From: Phytophthora quininea
Taxonomy: Eukaryota > Oomycota > Peronosporomycetes > Peronosporales > Peronosporaceae
Direction: 5' to 3'
NCBI GenBank assembly: GCA_011947345.1
Contig: JAAVTG010001003.1
Span: forward strand, 1,674,001-1,738,000
Length of the DNA: 64,000 nucleotides
Below, one piece after another: positions 1 through 13,736 of this stretch (positions within the stretch are counted from its first letter, which is position 1; each line of letters begins with the position of its first letter). A program made the position numbers and the translations under genes. Below the pieces are notes generated by a model, which had not been told where the DNA came from, did no database searches, and saw nothing but the letters and a program-made list of their open reading frames with translations.

Positions 1-2964
<2,964 letters not shown>

Positions 2965-3170
2965 GGAGCCCGCAGCTCCTCTGCAAGGTCGATAAAAAAT
3001 GATGTGTTCGTTTCCCGCTTGATAATAACGCTTGAGGCTATGTAGTAGGTTTTATTCCGTTTCATACATGGCTACAGCAACTTCAACTTGCCAAGATACG
3101 AAACCCATTTCATTTCGCTCACGACAGTGCTATGTCATTACGTTAAGACTGGATACTAGTGTGGTCTTCC

Positions 3171-3656
3171 TTAGCTGGAAGTGCCAGCGTCAGCAGCGGG
3201 GGCCTCAGTGGCAGGAAGTCCAGCAGTCACTGCGTTGCTCACCAGCCCCAAGACATTGCGAGCCAACGCGCTCGTGTCGCCGCTGCTGGTCGGCGACAGA
3301 ATGTTCGACACGTTCGAGACCAGCGAGGGGCTCGAGAGGGCGCCCGAGAGGTAACTCAGGATGTCCTCCACCGACATACTCGAGACGACGTCCTTGGTCT
3401 TCGGGTCGATCGACAGCATCTCCTTGATGGTGTGGGCCAGCGCCACGCGGTCGCTCTTGGAGATGAAGATGGCGCTCTTGGAGATCATGACATTGTTGCC
3501 AGTGGCGTTGACCTTGTTGACGACGGCGCCGACAGGTGCGATGACCACCGGTCTGTGCCCCATTCCGGGGTCGGTGGTGTCGACGTCCATAGGATCAGCC
3601 GCCAGCACGAGCGACGCCAGCGCAACAAGAGCGATCGGGATGACAGCAAGCTTCAT
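3171..3656 (-). CDS. Small secreted protein A, left copy
   Basis: The product (161 residues) is not recognised. A clear signal peptide is seen (MKLAVIPIALVALASLVLA, cleavage before ADP); the mature part has no cysteine and no RXLR or LFLAK motif. It shares a core with the divergently transcribed neighbour at 3905: 'EMLS-DP--KD--S-MS-EDI---LS-A-S-PS---S' and 'ARNVLG'. The two genes are thus paralogues sharing a 248 bp intergenic region. The right-arm copy (14396-14881) differs at six residues. The ATG at 3656 is chosen because the signal peptide starts there. Inference: apoplastic or cell-surface protein, possibly an effector; no function is assigned. Confidence 0.8.
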   Translation of the reverse strand: MKLAVIPIALVALASLVLAADPMDVDTTDPGMGHRPVVIAPVGAVVNKVNATGNNVMISKSAIFISKSDRVALAHTIKEMLSIDPKTKDVVSSMSVEDILSYLSGALSSPSLVSNVSNILSPTSSGDTSALARNVLGLVSNAVTAGLPATEAPAADAGTSS

Positions 3657-3904
3657 GAGTTAGTTGGTAGTCGAGGTCGAATTGAACAGTGGCAAATGCT
3701 ATCCAGTTAAACGTTGTCGTTGAAAACTCGAGGAAAACACAAACTTGGAAATATACGACGAATTTCCCTGTCGTTCCGATGCGACTGCGGTTTTACATTT
3801 GCTGGGAAAACTCGTGAAATAAATTCCACGAGTTTGCAATGCTTTGCAAGTGGTTTGTTGCCATTGTCCGGATCGACCTTAACCACTCAAGACGACCAAG
3901 AACG

Positions 3905-4315
3905 ATGAAGTCAACTGCCATTTTCTCGATCCTGTTTGTCGTGCTGGTGGCGTTTGTGTCGGCGGCTGATCCCGCTCCTGTGGGTGTCGATATGACTACT
4001 ACGGAACGTGATGCCGTGTACCGCGTGGCGCTCAGCCTCAAGGAAATGCTGTCGGCTGACCCGGAAGCCAAAGACCCCATTTCGAAGATGTCGACCGAGG
4101 ACATCTTCGGATTCCTCTCGCGCGCCATCTCGAACCCGTCGGTAATCTCTGGGGTGCAAGGCGTGCTGTCGGCAGCGAGTAAGGGCGACCTCACGGGCGT
4201 GGCTCGCAATGTGTTGGGGGTGGTGGGCAGTGTGGTGCCTGGCATTCTTCCCGTGGTTACTCCTGTTGCTGCAGTTCCGCTCATGGCCGCGGCCGGAACA
4301 CCCGTGTCTGCCTGA
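3905..4315 (+). CDS. Small secreted protein B, left copy
   Basis: A 136-residue protein with a signal peptide (MKSTAIFSILFVVLVAFVSA before ADP) and no cysteine in the mature part. It aligns with protein A through 'LKEMLSADPEAKDPISKMS', 'EDIFGFLSRAISNPS' and 'VARNVLGVV', and ends in a hydrophobic, Val/Ala/Pro-rich tail. An upstream in-frame ATG (3839) would put 22 residues ahead of the signal peptide, so 3905 is preferred. Genes A and B are head to head and could share a promoter. The right-arm copy encodes an identical protein. Family and role unknown. Confidence 0.8.
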   Translation: MKSTAIFSILFVVLVAFVSAADPAPVGVDMTTTERDAVYRVALSLKEMLSADPEAKDPISKMSTEDIFGFLSRAISNPSVISGVQGVLSAASKGDLTGVARNVLGVVGSVVPGILPVVTPVAAVPLMAAAGTPVSA

Positions 4316-4497
4316 GACCGTGCTGGTAGAACCTTTGGCTGGCAAGGGTATCAGATTGAAGTCGTGTCGTTTTCCAACAGTGACCGAGCGATTTCGGAGG
4401 AGCTAGGTCATATCGATGTTTCCTCACTAATTTGAATGCACCCATTGCGTCACCTGGCATTTTGCGTGGGTCAAATTAACAGGTTCAAACGATTTGC

Positions 4498-6007
4498 CAA
4501 GAGATCCAGACTCGAAGAACGCGAAGATAGATATCCAGGATATCCAGGATATCCAGGCATGCTCAAACGGGGCATTTTGAAAGTCGCTGGGATTTGATGT
4601 AAAATGGGCAGAGTTCAAAGGGGCATTGCACAGGAAATGTATTGAATTGCCAGAAAACCCTAAAGGGCACTAGCTTACGCATGGAAATGGAAATGAGGTT
4701 AGCCTACGCACGCTCTGTTGGATCAGAAACTCACTGTTGTGCTATAACCTTCTTGCTTGACTCGAATCTGTCCGCCAGCTCCATGACTTCGAAGTATTGA
4801 CGCGCTTGCAGTTCTCCTGTGGACCAGCTACACCGTTTAGTGTACTGAAACCCCTTCCACAGTATGGGTTCCTGGAGCAAGCCAACAGAAAATTCGATGA
4901 GCGCTCCAAATTCACCACAAGGTTCGACTTTAGCCCACGCGTCTTCAAGCGACAGATCACCTTGATCCTTCACCTTTCTGCAAACATCACGCTTTAGCTT
5001 GTATTCGTGGATCAGGTTCTTGCGCTGGCTCCAGATCTCCTCGGTTGCCGATTCACCTAGGTATTCTTGCAATTTTGCTGAATGAGCGATCAGCAGACGA
5101 CGGAACGCTCCATCTGTACACTTCACGATGTCAATCGACCTCGTTGGAGGCGCATCGCGGGCTTCTGCTGCAATATCGAGCTTGATATCGGTAATTCCGT
5201 CGATCATCACGGTCTGAGCTGTAGTAACAGCTTCCACCAAGTCTTGCTGACTCGTTGATTGCTGGGATTCAGTCGGTTCATTTACTTCATTGAGTTGTGG
5301 CATGTCTTCATCCTTGTGGGAACTCGGGGTATCTTCGTCTACCATGTCCGCCAGATGCGCTGAAACTTCCAAAGCCTCTTCGCCGTCTTGATGCTCGTGG
5401 ATGTTTGATTGGTCCAGAGCCATGCCAGCGAAACCCACTTCAGCTCCTTGACGGCATGTATGAACATTGTGGTGTCCCGTGGCAATCTTGTCGAAAAGGT
5501 CTCTTGAGTGAAGGCAGCATCACGGTAATTCTCAGACCTTTGCTGAATCGACAGTTGGCGCACCTTCGTCATTTCGCTTTCAAATGTCAACGCCAGTGAT
5601 AAGTGGAGTTCATTCAGAGCAGCGTATTGTTCGCGCATAGTAACCGTCTTATACTGCAGCTTGCGAAAGCAGGCGCGGATCTTCTCGGTCAACTTGCAGA
5701 CCACAAATAGGCGCAACCACCATGCGTCACTCGATTTCGTGTTAGCCTTTTCGTCTTGGAGAATCCCAAGACGAACGTAGTTCTTCAACAGAAAGTGGCA
5801 TGCATCGTGTATCAACTCCCAACGTGTCGGTATGTAGGTAACAGCAAATGTTGGCTGGAGAGCTCCTTCAACAGCCTAGAATCCGAGCGGCAAAATGGGC
5901 ACTCCTAGAGAATTTCAAAAGGGTTTTTGGCTTTTTATGTGCATAATGCCCCGATAGAGCATGCCTGAGGATATCTATCTTCGCGTTCTTCGAGTCTGGA
6001 TCTCTTG
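4498..6007 (-). mobile_element. 1.5 kb TIR element of unknown family, left copy
   Basis: The ends are inverted copies: 'caagagatccagactcgaag' continues for about 39 bp to 'gatagatatcc' at 4498, and its reverse complement ends at 6007. The inner parts of the TIRs stay similar ('aggcatgct', 'ggggcatt'). The left end carries three and a bit copies of a 9 bp unit (ccaggatat, 4531-4559) that the right end lacks. A target-site duplication could not be fixed with confidence. The only long ORF is on the minus strand (4731-5815). No DDE signature is visible, so it may be non-autonomous with a captured gene, or belong to a superfamily I do not recognise. Confidence 0.7.
4731..5815 (-). CDS. Unknown protein carried by TIR element, left copy
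   Basis: Not recognised. Two overlapping frames (5815-5339 and 5438-4731) join by one missing base near 5430 to give about 360 residues. No ATG begins the reading frame; it is open upstream to a stop near 5880, so the 5' end is uncertain or lies in another exon. The N-terminal half is basic and rich in aromatic residues ('SDAWWLRLFVVCKLTEKIR'), the middle is acidic and low in complexity ('DEDTPSSHKDEDMPQ'), the C-terminal third is mixed ('EIWSQRKNLIHEYKLKRD'). No zinc finger or catalytic triad was seen. The right-arm copy (12235-13319) has the same reading frames. Confidence 0.5.
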
Positions 6008-6338
6008 TTGATGCCACCGCACCAGCTGAGGCGCTTGAATATTACTGACTCACTCTGCCTTGTTACGGCCAAATCGCTCAGTCACACATGAATCTACTGA
6101 GCAATCGATTGAAGACAGTTTCTGATCATGCATGTTTTGTACTAGTACATGTTCGCGATTACGGGACGCCGACTGCGATTGCCGAAGCAGAAATGAGGTC
6201 GACTCACAAAAGATAATGTCCGAGACGGTTCTTGTGGCTTTATTTTGCTTCATCACCAATGAGCTGCAAGCACCTTCGACGCCGACCAGTGCGCTATGGT
6301 AACAGCATTCCTCAATTTCCATCGCAAGCCCGAGACGT

Positions 6339-6347
6339 TCATTTCAC
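6339..6347 (+). promoter_or_regulatory. Possible oomycete initiator-like site of invertase
   Basis: 'tcatttcac' matches the first nine positions of the oomycete core promoter consensus TCATTYYNC, 16 bases before the ATG at 6363; the following AWTTT part is absent. The match is partial and unproven. Confidence 0.25.
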
Positions 6348-6362
6348 CCGACCGTCCGCAAG

Positions 6363-8236
6363 ATGAAGGCATCCCCAAGTCTTGCGACCCTCTTGGCTCT
6401 TGTCTTCAGTTCGGAGACTGCCCGTGCCCACGTCATTGAAGCCGAGCCTGGTACGGAGCTGTTCCAACAGTTCCGTCCGGTTTACCACTTCCTCGCCCGC
6501 GAAAACTGGATGAACGACCCGTCCGCGCCGTACTACGATGCCGAGACTGGTCTGTATCACATGTTCTACCAGTCGAACCCGGACTCGACGCTTTGGGGCA
6601 ACATGACCTGGGGCCACGCCGTGTCCGAGAACCAAGTCACGTGGAAGGACTGTCCCGATGCTCTGCTACCTTTGGAGGACAAGTGGGACCAGGTTGGCGT
6701 ATTCACGGGCTTCTCGATGGACAACGCCATTGACGGCAAGCACACCGTGTTCTACACTGGTGTCACTGCCTTGTCGATCTCCTGGTACAAGCCGTACCTG
6801 TTTGGTGAGCATGTTGTCTACGCCACGACTTCTGATGGCGGCAAAACCTGGCAGAAAGGTGCCGAACCGTTGATCAAGTCGCCACCTAAGGGCATGAACG
6901 TCACGGGTTGGCGCGACCCGATGCCGTTCCACTCCAAGTCGCTTGACACCAAGTTCGGCACTAAGAACGGCAACTATCTGCTCGTCGCCGGTGGCATCCG
7001 TGGCGAGGGTCCTCGCATCTTCTTGTACCAGTCGGACGACTATGTGGACTGGGAATACAAAGGGTTCCTACTATCACAGGACAAGAACACCAGCTTCTCC
7101 GAGTACAGCGGCAATTGGGGGATCAACTTTGAGACAACCATCTACCGAGAAATGACCGACGACGATGGAGAGCTGCACAACGTCATGCTCTTCGCAGCTC
7201 AGGGAGACTCGAATCGCTACATGATGTGGGCCACGGGCACGATTGGCGACGACTCTGCATCGGGTGAAGGTGTCTTCACGCCTTTGATGGTCGGTGTGTC
7301 AGACCGTAGTGACTGGTACGCCAACAGCATCTACACCGACAAGCACGGCAAGGACGTTGTTATCGGCTGGATCACCGAGGACAACGGCTTCAAGGAGGGT
7401 CAGCCCCAAGGTTGGGACGGCACTTTGTCGCTCCCGCGCGAGGTCGGCATCGCCATTGTTCGCGACATCTACGATGTGGATGACCACCTCGTGGGCACAG
7501 GCGACTGGATCGTGTCCGAGTCCACGAAACTCTCGTGCTCGGATGGCTCGTCAATGAAAGCCAAGACTATCAAGACGCTACGTGTAAAGCCGTTGAGCGA
7601 GCTCAAGCTGCTCCGCAACCCCGACGCGTACGGGGAAGTACCCGCGTGATTCTAAATGCCACCGCCAAGACGCTCAAGTCGAAAGGTGCGTCGTTTGAGC
7701 TGATCGCTGAAGTGACCGACTTTGAGCGCGGCAGCAAGGTCGGCTTCGAAGTTCGGAGCAGTGGCGATGGTGACGAGGTGACCGCGATCGTGTACGACGA
7801 CACTGCCAAGAAAATCATCATCGACCGCTCTAGCAGCTCGAACACCAAGTGCGATGTGTTCGTGGACAACGATGGCACGCCTGGGTCGGAGTCGATCTGG
7901 GGCAACTTTACCTGTACGACATCTTCAATGGCGACGAGGACAACTCACTAGACGGCGACGACGTCTGTGAGTTCACACGCGAGCCTCAACTTCCACGTAT
8001 TCGTAGATGTGTCGACTGTCGAGGTGTTCGTGAACGACCGCTTTGCACTCTCCGCTCGTATTTACCCGTGCGAGGCCACGTCGACCGGCATCGCTTTAAC
8101 GGCATCTGGCGACGCGATCTTCGAGAAAGTGCAGGTGTGGACCAAACCCAAGCACGCCTGGTCTACAAAGCGTGTGGCGACATCTACTCGGGTCGAGAAG
8201 ACCAAGAAACACAAGAAGTCGACGCTTGTTGTGTAA
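6363..8236 (+). CDS. GH32 beta-fructofuranosidase (invertase), left copy
   Basis: GH32 enzymes hydrolyse sucrose and other fructosides; a signal peptide (MKASPSLATLLALVFSSETARA) indicates secretion, fitting use of host sucrose. Seen: the nucleophile motif WMNDP (residues 49-53, Asp52), the WRDP transition-state motif (183-186) and a catalytic acid/base region 'WGINFETTIY' (Glu257) inside the five-blade propeller. The C-terminal beta-sandwich ('STVEVFVNDRFALSARIYP') follows in shifted frames and the protein ends with a Lys-rich tail. Frame changes: one C missing at 7641-7643 (the right copy has the full run), one base missing near 7906 in both copies, and 2 bp missing near 7982 in this copy only. 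The catalytic half is intact. Probably a working gene blurred by sequence errors, though the shared shift at 7906 may be real. Confidence 0.85.
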
Positions 8237-8410
8237 GTCATTTTGGTTGAGGTAGAACGCTGACGTTGCGACCATCACTGCGGCAGCGCATCGTTGAACA
8301 GCATTTAAGATGAATGTCATCACGTAAATGCACGAATCTCTTGGATCATGCTGCTAGTACTTTTGGAGCTAAAGTGTAGTGAAACCATCGACCATCCTCT
8401 CGCGCTCGGT

Positions 8411-9180
8411 CTAGGCGACCAATCCGTTCAAAACGGTGGCCAACTCGACATCGCTCGACAATCCAAAGAACTCAACGCGGTTCCCTGGCGTCGACAAGTC
8501 CAGTAACACCACTTCGTCAATCGCACAGTTCTCCTGCTAGTGCATCACGTACTTGTTGTGATTGAACTCTTGTTTGAGCGATAGCGAGTAGTTTGTTGAG
8601 CAGACAATCAACACAGTCGTCACGGCACCAAATTTGTCCTTGGCCGAATCGTCCAAGTTGCTAAACATCGCACTGAACTTCTCGCACTCGTCTTTCAGAT
8701 CGCTGGGTCCAAAGCTGGTGGTCTTGTACTTCTTGACGGCCAGCCCCACCGTCAGCGTTCAGACTTCCTCACGACGTCGCTTTCGACCAACCGCTCCAAC
8801 AAATTGATGCATGAAATTACGTCCGCACAAAAGACTCGGAAAGCGGCTTCAGACACACACTTTTGTCGACTCGAGACCAACTTGGACCCAATTTCGTCCA
8901 TCAGATACGTCCACTTGAGAGGGTTCGTAGTGGCCAAGTTGAGCGTTGGCTTGTCCCAGTCCCACAATCCTTGACCATATTTTCTTATATTCGTCTCGGC
9001 CACTGCAATGGGCCACACGCCGTCTTGGAAACCATTCTTGGCCCCGAGGAACACTTGACGGTGCACTTCGCAGAGCTGTGCCACCGCTTGCTCCCTGTCG
9101 ACAAAAAGGCAGTACGGGTAGCTTGTGAAGATAGCGAAACAGAGACGGAAGAGCACGACAGCTACGCACGATTCTGACAT
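8411..9180 (-). pseudogene. CRN-like effector C-terminal region, broken
   Basis: The reading frame starts in the spacer (MSESCVAV at 9180) and runs into the left arm. It contains 'CLFVDREQAVAQLCEVH' and 'WPIAVAETNIRKYG', and later 'CAIDEVVLLDLSTPGNR', a style I associate with the C-terminal regions of oomycete Crinkler proteins; this assignment is from memory of the family and not certain. There is a one-base shift near 8751 and an in-frame TAG after 'KYVMH' (8537-8539). No LFLAK N-terminus is present, so the gene is 5' truncated as well. The true stop is at 8411-8413. The in-frame stop is shared with the right-arm fragment, so the gene was already dead before the duplication. Confidence 0.55.
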
Positions 9181-9259
9181 TACTGGTCGAGGTCGCCACA
9201 ATCAATATTGTGGAGAACAATTTTTACAAGTAACAATGCCAATGTTTTTTCGATCCCTG
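8789..9259. other. Unique spacer of the palindrome
   Basis: 471 bp present once. It holds the 5' part of the CRN-like reading frame on the minus strand and, near 9205-9250, a short AT-rich stretch ('caatattgtggagaacaatt'). Nothing else was identified. Confidence 0.7.
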
Positions 9260-9637
9260 GGTCGAAAGCGACGTCGTGAGGAAGTCCGAACGCTGACGGT
9301 GGGGCTGGCCGTCAAGAAGTACAAGACCACCAGCTTTGGACCCAGCGATCTGAAAGACGAGTGCGAGAAGTTCAGTGCGATGTTTAGCAACTTGGACGAT
9401 TCGGCCAAGGACAAATTTGGTGCCGTGACGACTGTGTTGATTGTCTGCTCAACAAACTACTCGCTATCGCTCAAACAAGAGTTCAATCACAACAAGTACG
9501 TGATGCACTAGCAGGAGAACTGTGCGATTGACGAAGTGGTGTTACTGGACTTGTCGACGCCAGGGAACCGCGTTGAGTTCTTTGGATTGTCGAGCGATGT
9601 CGAGTTGGCCACCGTTTTGAACGGATTGGTCGCCTAG
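9260..9637 (+). pseudogene. CRN-like fragment, right-arm copy
   Basis: Inverted copy of the last 126 codons of the CRN-like gene of the left arm, joined at 9260 to unrelated spacer sequence. It keeps the same in-frame TAG (9509-9511) and ends at the TAG at 9635-9637. One base differs from the left copy at the inner edge (cc versus ct near 9287). It has no start of its own. Confidence 0.55.
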
Positions 9638-9811
9638 ACCGAGCGCGAGAGGATGGTCGATGGTTTCACTACACTTTAGCTCCAAAAGTACTAGCAGCAT
9701 GATCCAAGAGATTCGTGCATTTACGTGGTGACATTCATCTTAAATGCTGTTCAACGATGCGCTGCCGCAGTGATGGTCGCAACGTCAGCGTTCTACCTCA
9801 ACCAAAATGAC

Positions 9812-11686
9812 TTACACAACAAGCGTCGACTTCTTGTGTTTCTTGGTCTTCTCGACCCGAGTAGATGTCGCCACACGCTTTGTAGACCAGGCGTGCTTGG
9901 GTTTGGTCCACACCTGCACTTTCTCGAAGATCGCGTCGCCAGATGCCGTTAAAGCGATGCCGGTCGACGTGGCCTCGCACGGGTAAATACGAGCGGAGAG
10001 TGCAAAGCGGTCGTTCACGAACACCTCGACAGTCGACACATCTACGAATACGTGGAAGTTGAGGCTCTCGCGTGTGAACTCACAGACGTCGTCGCCGTCT
10101 AGTGAGTTGTCCTCGTCGCCATTGAAGATGTCGTACAGGTAAAGTTGCCCCAGATCGACTCCGACCCAGGCGTGCCATCGTTGTCCACGAACACATCGCA
10201 CTTGGTGTTCGAGCTGCTAGAGCGGTCGATGATGATTTTCTTGGCAGTGTCGTCGTACACGATCGCGGTCACCTCGTCACCATCGCCACTGCTCCGAACT
10301 TCGAAGCCGACCTTGCTGCCGCGCTCAAAGTCGGTCACTTCAGCGATCAGCTCAAACGACGCACCTTTCGACTTGAGCGTCTTGGCGGTGGCATTTAGAA
10401 TCACGCGGGGTACTTCCCGTACGCGTCGGGGTTGCGGAGCAGCTTGAGCTCGCTCAACGGCTTTACACGTAGCGTCTTGATAGTCTTGGCTTTCATTGAC
10501 GAGCCATCCGAGCACGAGAGTTTCGTGGACTCGGACACGATCCAGTCGCCTGTGCCCACGAGGTGGTCATCCACATCGTAGATGTCGCGAACAATGGCGA
10601 TGCCGACCTCGCGCGGGAGCGACAAAGTGCCGTCCCAACCTTGGGGCTGACCCTCCTTGAAGCCGTTGTCCTCGGTGATCCAGCCGATAACAACGTCCTT
10701 GCCGTGCTTGTCGGTGTAGATGCTGTTGGCGTACCAGTCACTACGGTCTGACACACCGACCATCAAAGGCGTGAAGACACCTTCACCCGATGCAGAGTCG
10801 TCGCCAATCGTGCCCGTGGCCCACATCATGTAGCGATTCGAGTCTCCCTGAGCTGCGAAGAGCATGACGTTGTGCAGCTCTCCATCGTCGTCGGTCATTT
10901 CTCGGTAGATGGTTGTCTCAAAGTTGATCCCCCAATTGCCGCTGTACTCGGAGAAGCTGGTGTTCTTGTCCTGTGATAGTAGGAACCCTTTGTATTCCCA
11001 GTCCACATAGTCGTCCGACTGGTACAAGAAGATGCGAGGACCCTCGCCACGGATGCCACCGGCGACGAGCAGATAGTTGCCGTTCTTAGTGCCGAACTTG
11101 GTGTCAAGCGACTTGGAGTGGAACGGCATCGGGTCGCGCCAACCCGTGACGTTCATGCCCTTAGGTGGCGACTTGATCAACGGTTCGGCACCTTTCTGCC
11201 AGGTTTTGCCGCCATCAGAAGTCGTGGCGTAGACAACATGCTCACCAAACAGGTACGGCTTGTACCAGGAGATCGACAAGGCAGTGACACCAGTGTAGAA
11301 CACGGTGTGCTTGCCGTCAATGGCGTTGTCCATCGAGAAGCCCGTGAATACGCCAACCTGGTCCCACTTGTCCTCCAAAGGTAGCAGAGCATCGGGACAG
11401 TCCTTCCACGTGACTTGGTTCTCGGACACGGCGTGGCCCCAGGTCATGTTGCCCCAAAGCGTCGAGTCCGGGTTCGACTGGTAGAACATGTGATACAGAC
11501 CAGTCTCGGCATCGTAGTACGGCGCGGACGGGTCGTTCATCCAGTTTTCGCGGGCGAGGAAGTGGTAAACCGGACGGAACTGTTGGAACAGCTCCGTACC
11601 AGGCTCGGCTTCAATGACGTGGGCACGGGCAGTCTCGAACTGAAGACAAGAGCCAAGAGGGTCGCAAGACTTGGGGATGCCTTCAT
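9812..11686 (-). CDS. GH32 beta-fructofuranosidase (invertase), right copy
   Basis: Mirror copy of the invertase at 6363, with the same WMNDP, WRDP and 'NFETTIY' sites and the same C-terminal sandwich. It starts at the ATG at 11684-11686. One base is missing at 11636 (single C where the left copy has the pair), which puts the signal peptide out of frame with the catalytic domain; a base is missing at 10416-10418 (ccc for cccc) and the shift near 7906 is shared at its mirror position. Unlike the left copy it lacks the 2 bp deletion, so the last 129 residues read in one frame. If the shifts are sequencing errors both copies encode near-identical secreted enzymes; if real, this copy would not be exported. 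Confidence 0.8.
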
Positions 11687-12042
11687 CTTGCGGACGGTCG
11701 GGTGAAATGAACGTCTCGGGCTTGCGATGGAAATTGAGGAATGCTGTTACCATAGCGCACTGGTCGGCGTCGAAGGTGCTTGCAGCTCATTGGTGATGAA
11801 GCAAAATAAAGCCACAAGAACCGTCTCGGACATTATCTTTTTGTGAGTCGACCTCATTTCTGCTTCGGCAATCGCAGTCGGCGTCCCGTAATCGCGAACA
11901 TGTACTAGTACAAAACATGCATGATCAGAAACTGTCTTCAATCGATTGCTCAGTAGATTCATGTGTGACTGAGCGATTTGGCCGTAACAAGGCAGAGTGA
12001 GTCAGTAATATTCAAGCGCCTCAGCTGGTGCGGTGGCATCAA

Positions 12043-13552
12043 CAAGAGATCCAGACTCGAAGAACGCGAAGATAGATATCCTCAGGCATGCTCTATCGGG
12101 GCATTATGCACATAAAAAGCCAAAAACCCTTTTGAAATTCTCTAGGAGTGCCCATTTTGCCGCTCGGATTCTAGGCTGTTGAAGGAGCTCTCCAGCCAAC
12201 ATTTGCTGTTACCTACATACCGACACGTTGGGAGTTGATACACGATGCATGCCACTTTCTGTTGAAGAACTACGTTCGTCTTGGGATTCTCCAAGACGAA
12301 AAGGCTAACACGAAATCGAGTGACGCATGGTGGTTGCGCCTATTTGTGGTCTGCAAGTTGACCGAGAAGATCCGCGCCTGCTTTCGCAAGCTGCAGTATA
12401 AGACGGTTACTATGCGCGAACAATACGCTGCTCTGAATGAACTCCACTTATCACTGGCGTTGACATTTGAAAGCGAAATGACGAAGGTGCGCCAACTGTC
12501 GATTCAGCAAAGGTCTGAGAATTACCGTGATGCTGCCTTCACTCAAGAGACCTTTTCGACAAGATTGCCACGGGACACCACAATGTTCATACATGCCGTC
12601 AAGGAGCTGAAGTGGGTTTCGCTGGCATGGCTCTGGACCAATCAAACATCCACGAGCATCAAGACGGCGAAGAGGCTTTGGAAGTTTCAGCGCATCTGGC
12701 GGACATGGTAGACGAAGATACCCCGAGTTCCCACAAGGATGAAGACATGCCACAACTCAATGAAGTAAATGAACCGACTGAATCCCAGCAATCAACGAGT
12801 CAGCAAGACTTGGTGGAAGCTGTTACTACAGCTCAGACCGTGATGATCGACGGAATTACCGATATCAAGCTCGATATTGCAGCAGAAGCCCGCGATGCGC
12901 CTCCAACGAGGTCGATTGACATCGTGAAGTGTACAGATGGAGCGTTCCGTCGTCTGCTGATCGCTCATTCAGCAAAATTGCAAGAATACCTAGGTGAATC
13001 GGCAACCGAGGAGATCTGGAGCCAGCGCAAGAACCTGATCCACGAATACAAGCTAAAGCGTGATGTTTGCAGAAAGGTGAAGGATCAAGGTGATCTGTCG
13101 CTTGAAGACGCGTGGGCTAAAGTCGAACCTTGTGGTGAATTTGGAGCGCTCATCGAATTTTCTGTTGGCTTGCTCCAGGAACCCATACTGTGGAAGGGGT
13201 TTCAGTACACTAAACGGTGTAGCTGGTCCACAGGAGAACTGCAAGCGCGTCAATACTTCGAAGTCATGGAGCTGGCGGACAGATTCGAGTCAAGCAAGAA
13301 GGTTATAGCACAACAGTGAGTTTCTGATCCAACAGAGCGTGCGTAGGCTAACCTCATTTCCATTTCCATGCGTAAGCTAGTGCCCTTTAGGGTTTTCTGG
13401 CAATTCAATACATTTCCTGTGCAATGCCCCTTTGAACTCTGCCCATTTTACATCAAATCCCAGCGACTTTCAAAATGCCCCGTTTGAGCATGCCTGGATA
13501 TCCTGGATATCCTGGATATCTATCTTCGCGTTCTTCGAGTCTGGATCTCTTG
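12043..13552 (+). mobile_element. 1.5 kb TIR element of unknown family, right copy
   Basis: Exact-length mirror of the element at 4498-6007, with the same ~39 bp TIRs and the same 9 bp repeats (here at about 13492-13520). It moved as part of the arm and not by its own insertion, since its flanks also match. Confidence 0.7.
12235..13319 (+). CDS. Unknown protein carried by TIR element, right copy
   Basis: Same two reading frames as the left copy (12235-12711 and 12612-13319), including the same one-base shift near 12620 and the same lack of a starting ATG. The translations are identical in the two arms. Function not recognised. Confidence 0.5.
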
Positions 13553-13736
13553 GCAAATCGTTTGAACCTGTTAATTTGACCCACGCAAAATGCCAGGTGA
13601 CGCAATGGGTGCATTCAAATTAGTGAGGAAACATCGATATGACCTAGCTCCTCCGAAATCGCTCGGTCACTGTTGGAAAAAACGACACGACTTCAATCTG
13701 ATACCCTTGCCAGCCAAAGGTTCTACCAGCACGGTC

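Larger units (their letters stand above)
3130..8788 (+). repeat. Left arm of giant inverted repeat
   Basis: This arm matches the reverse complement of 9260-14922 almost base for base over about 5.66 kb. The outer edge is where 'ctatgtcattac' at 3130 pairs with 'gtaatgacatag' ending at 14922, after which the two flanks are unrelated. The inner edge is at 'tttcgacc' (8781-8788). Differences are few: seven base changes in the outermost gene, a 2 nt length difference in a T/A run near 4373, a 2 nt deletion near 7982 and single-base homopolymer changes in the invertase. The outer boundary is in the promoter-side gap of the BEACH gene. Confidence 0.95.

Noticed and set aside
3159..3710. Plus-strand ORF of 183 codons over secreted gene A, and the similar ORF in the right arm
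   Set aside because: Arg/Gln/His-rich shadow of the secreted protein, without a signal peptide.
8789..9259. Palindrome as a simple missed-adapter read artefact
   Set aside because: Not fully excluded, but the 471 bp unique spacer, the arm-specific base differences and the 37 bp footprint at the outer edge do not fit a hairpin read.
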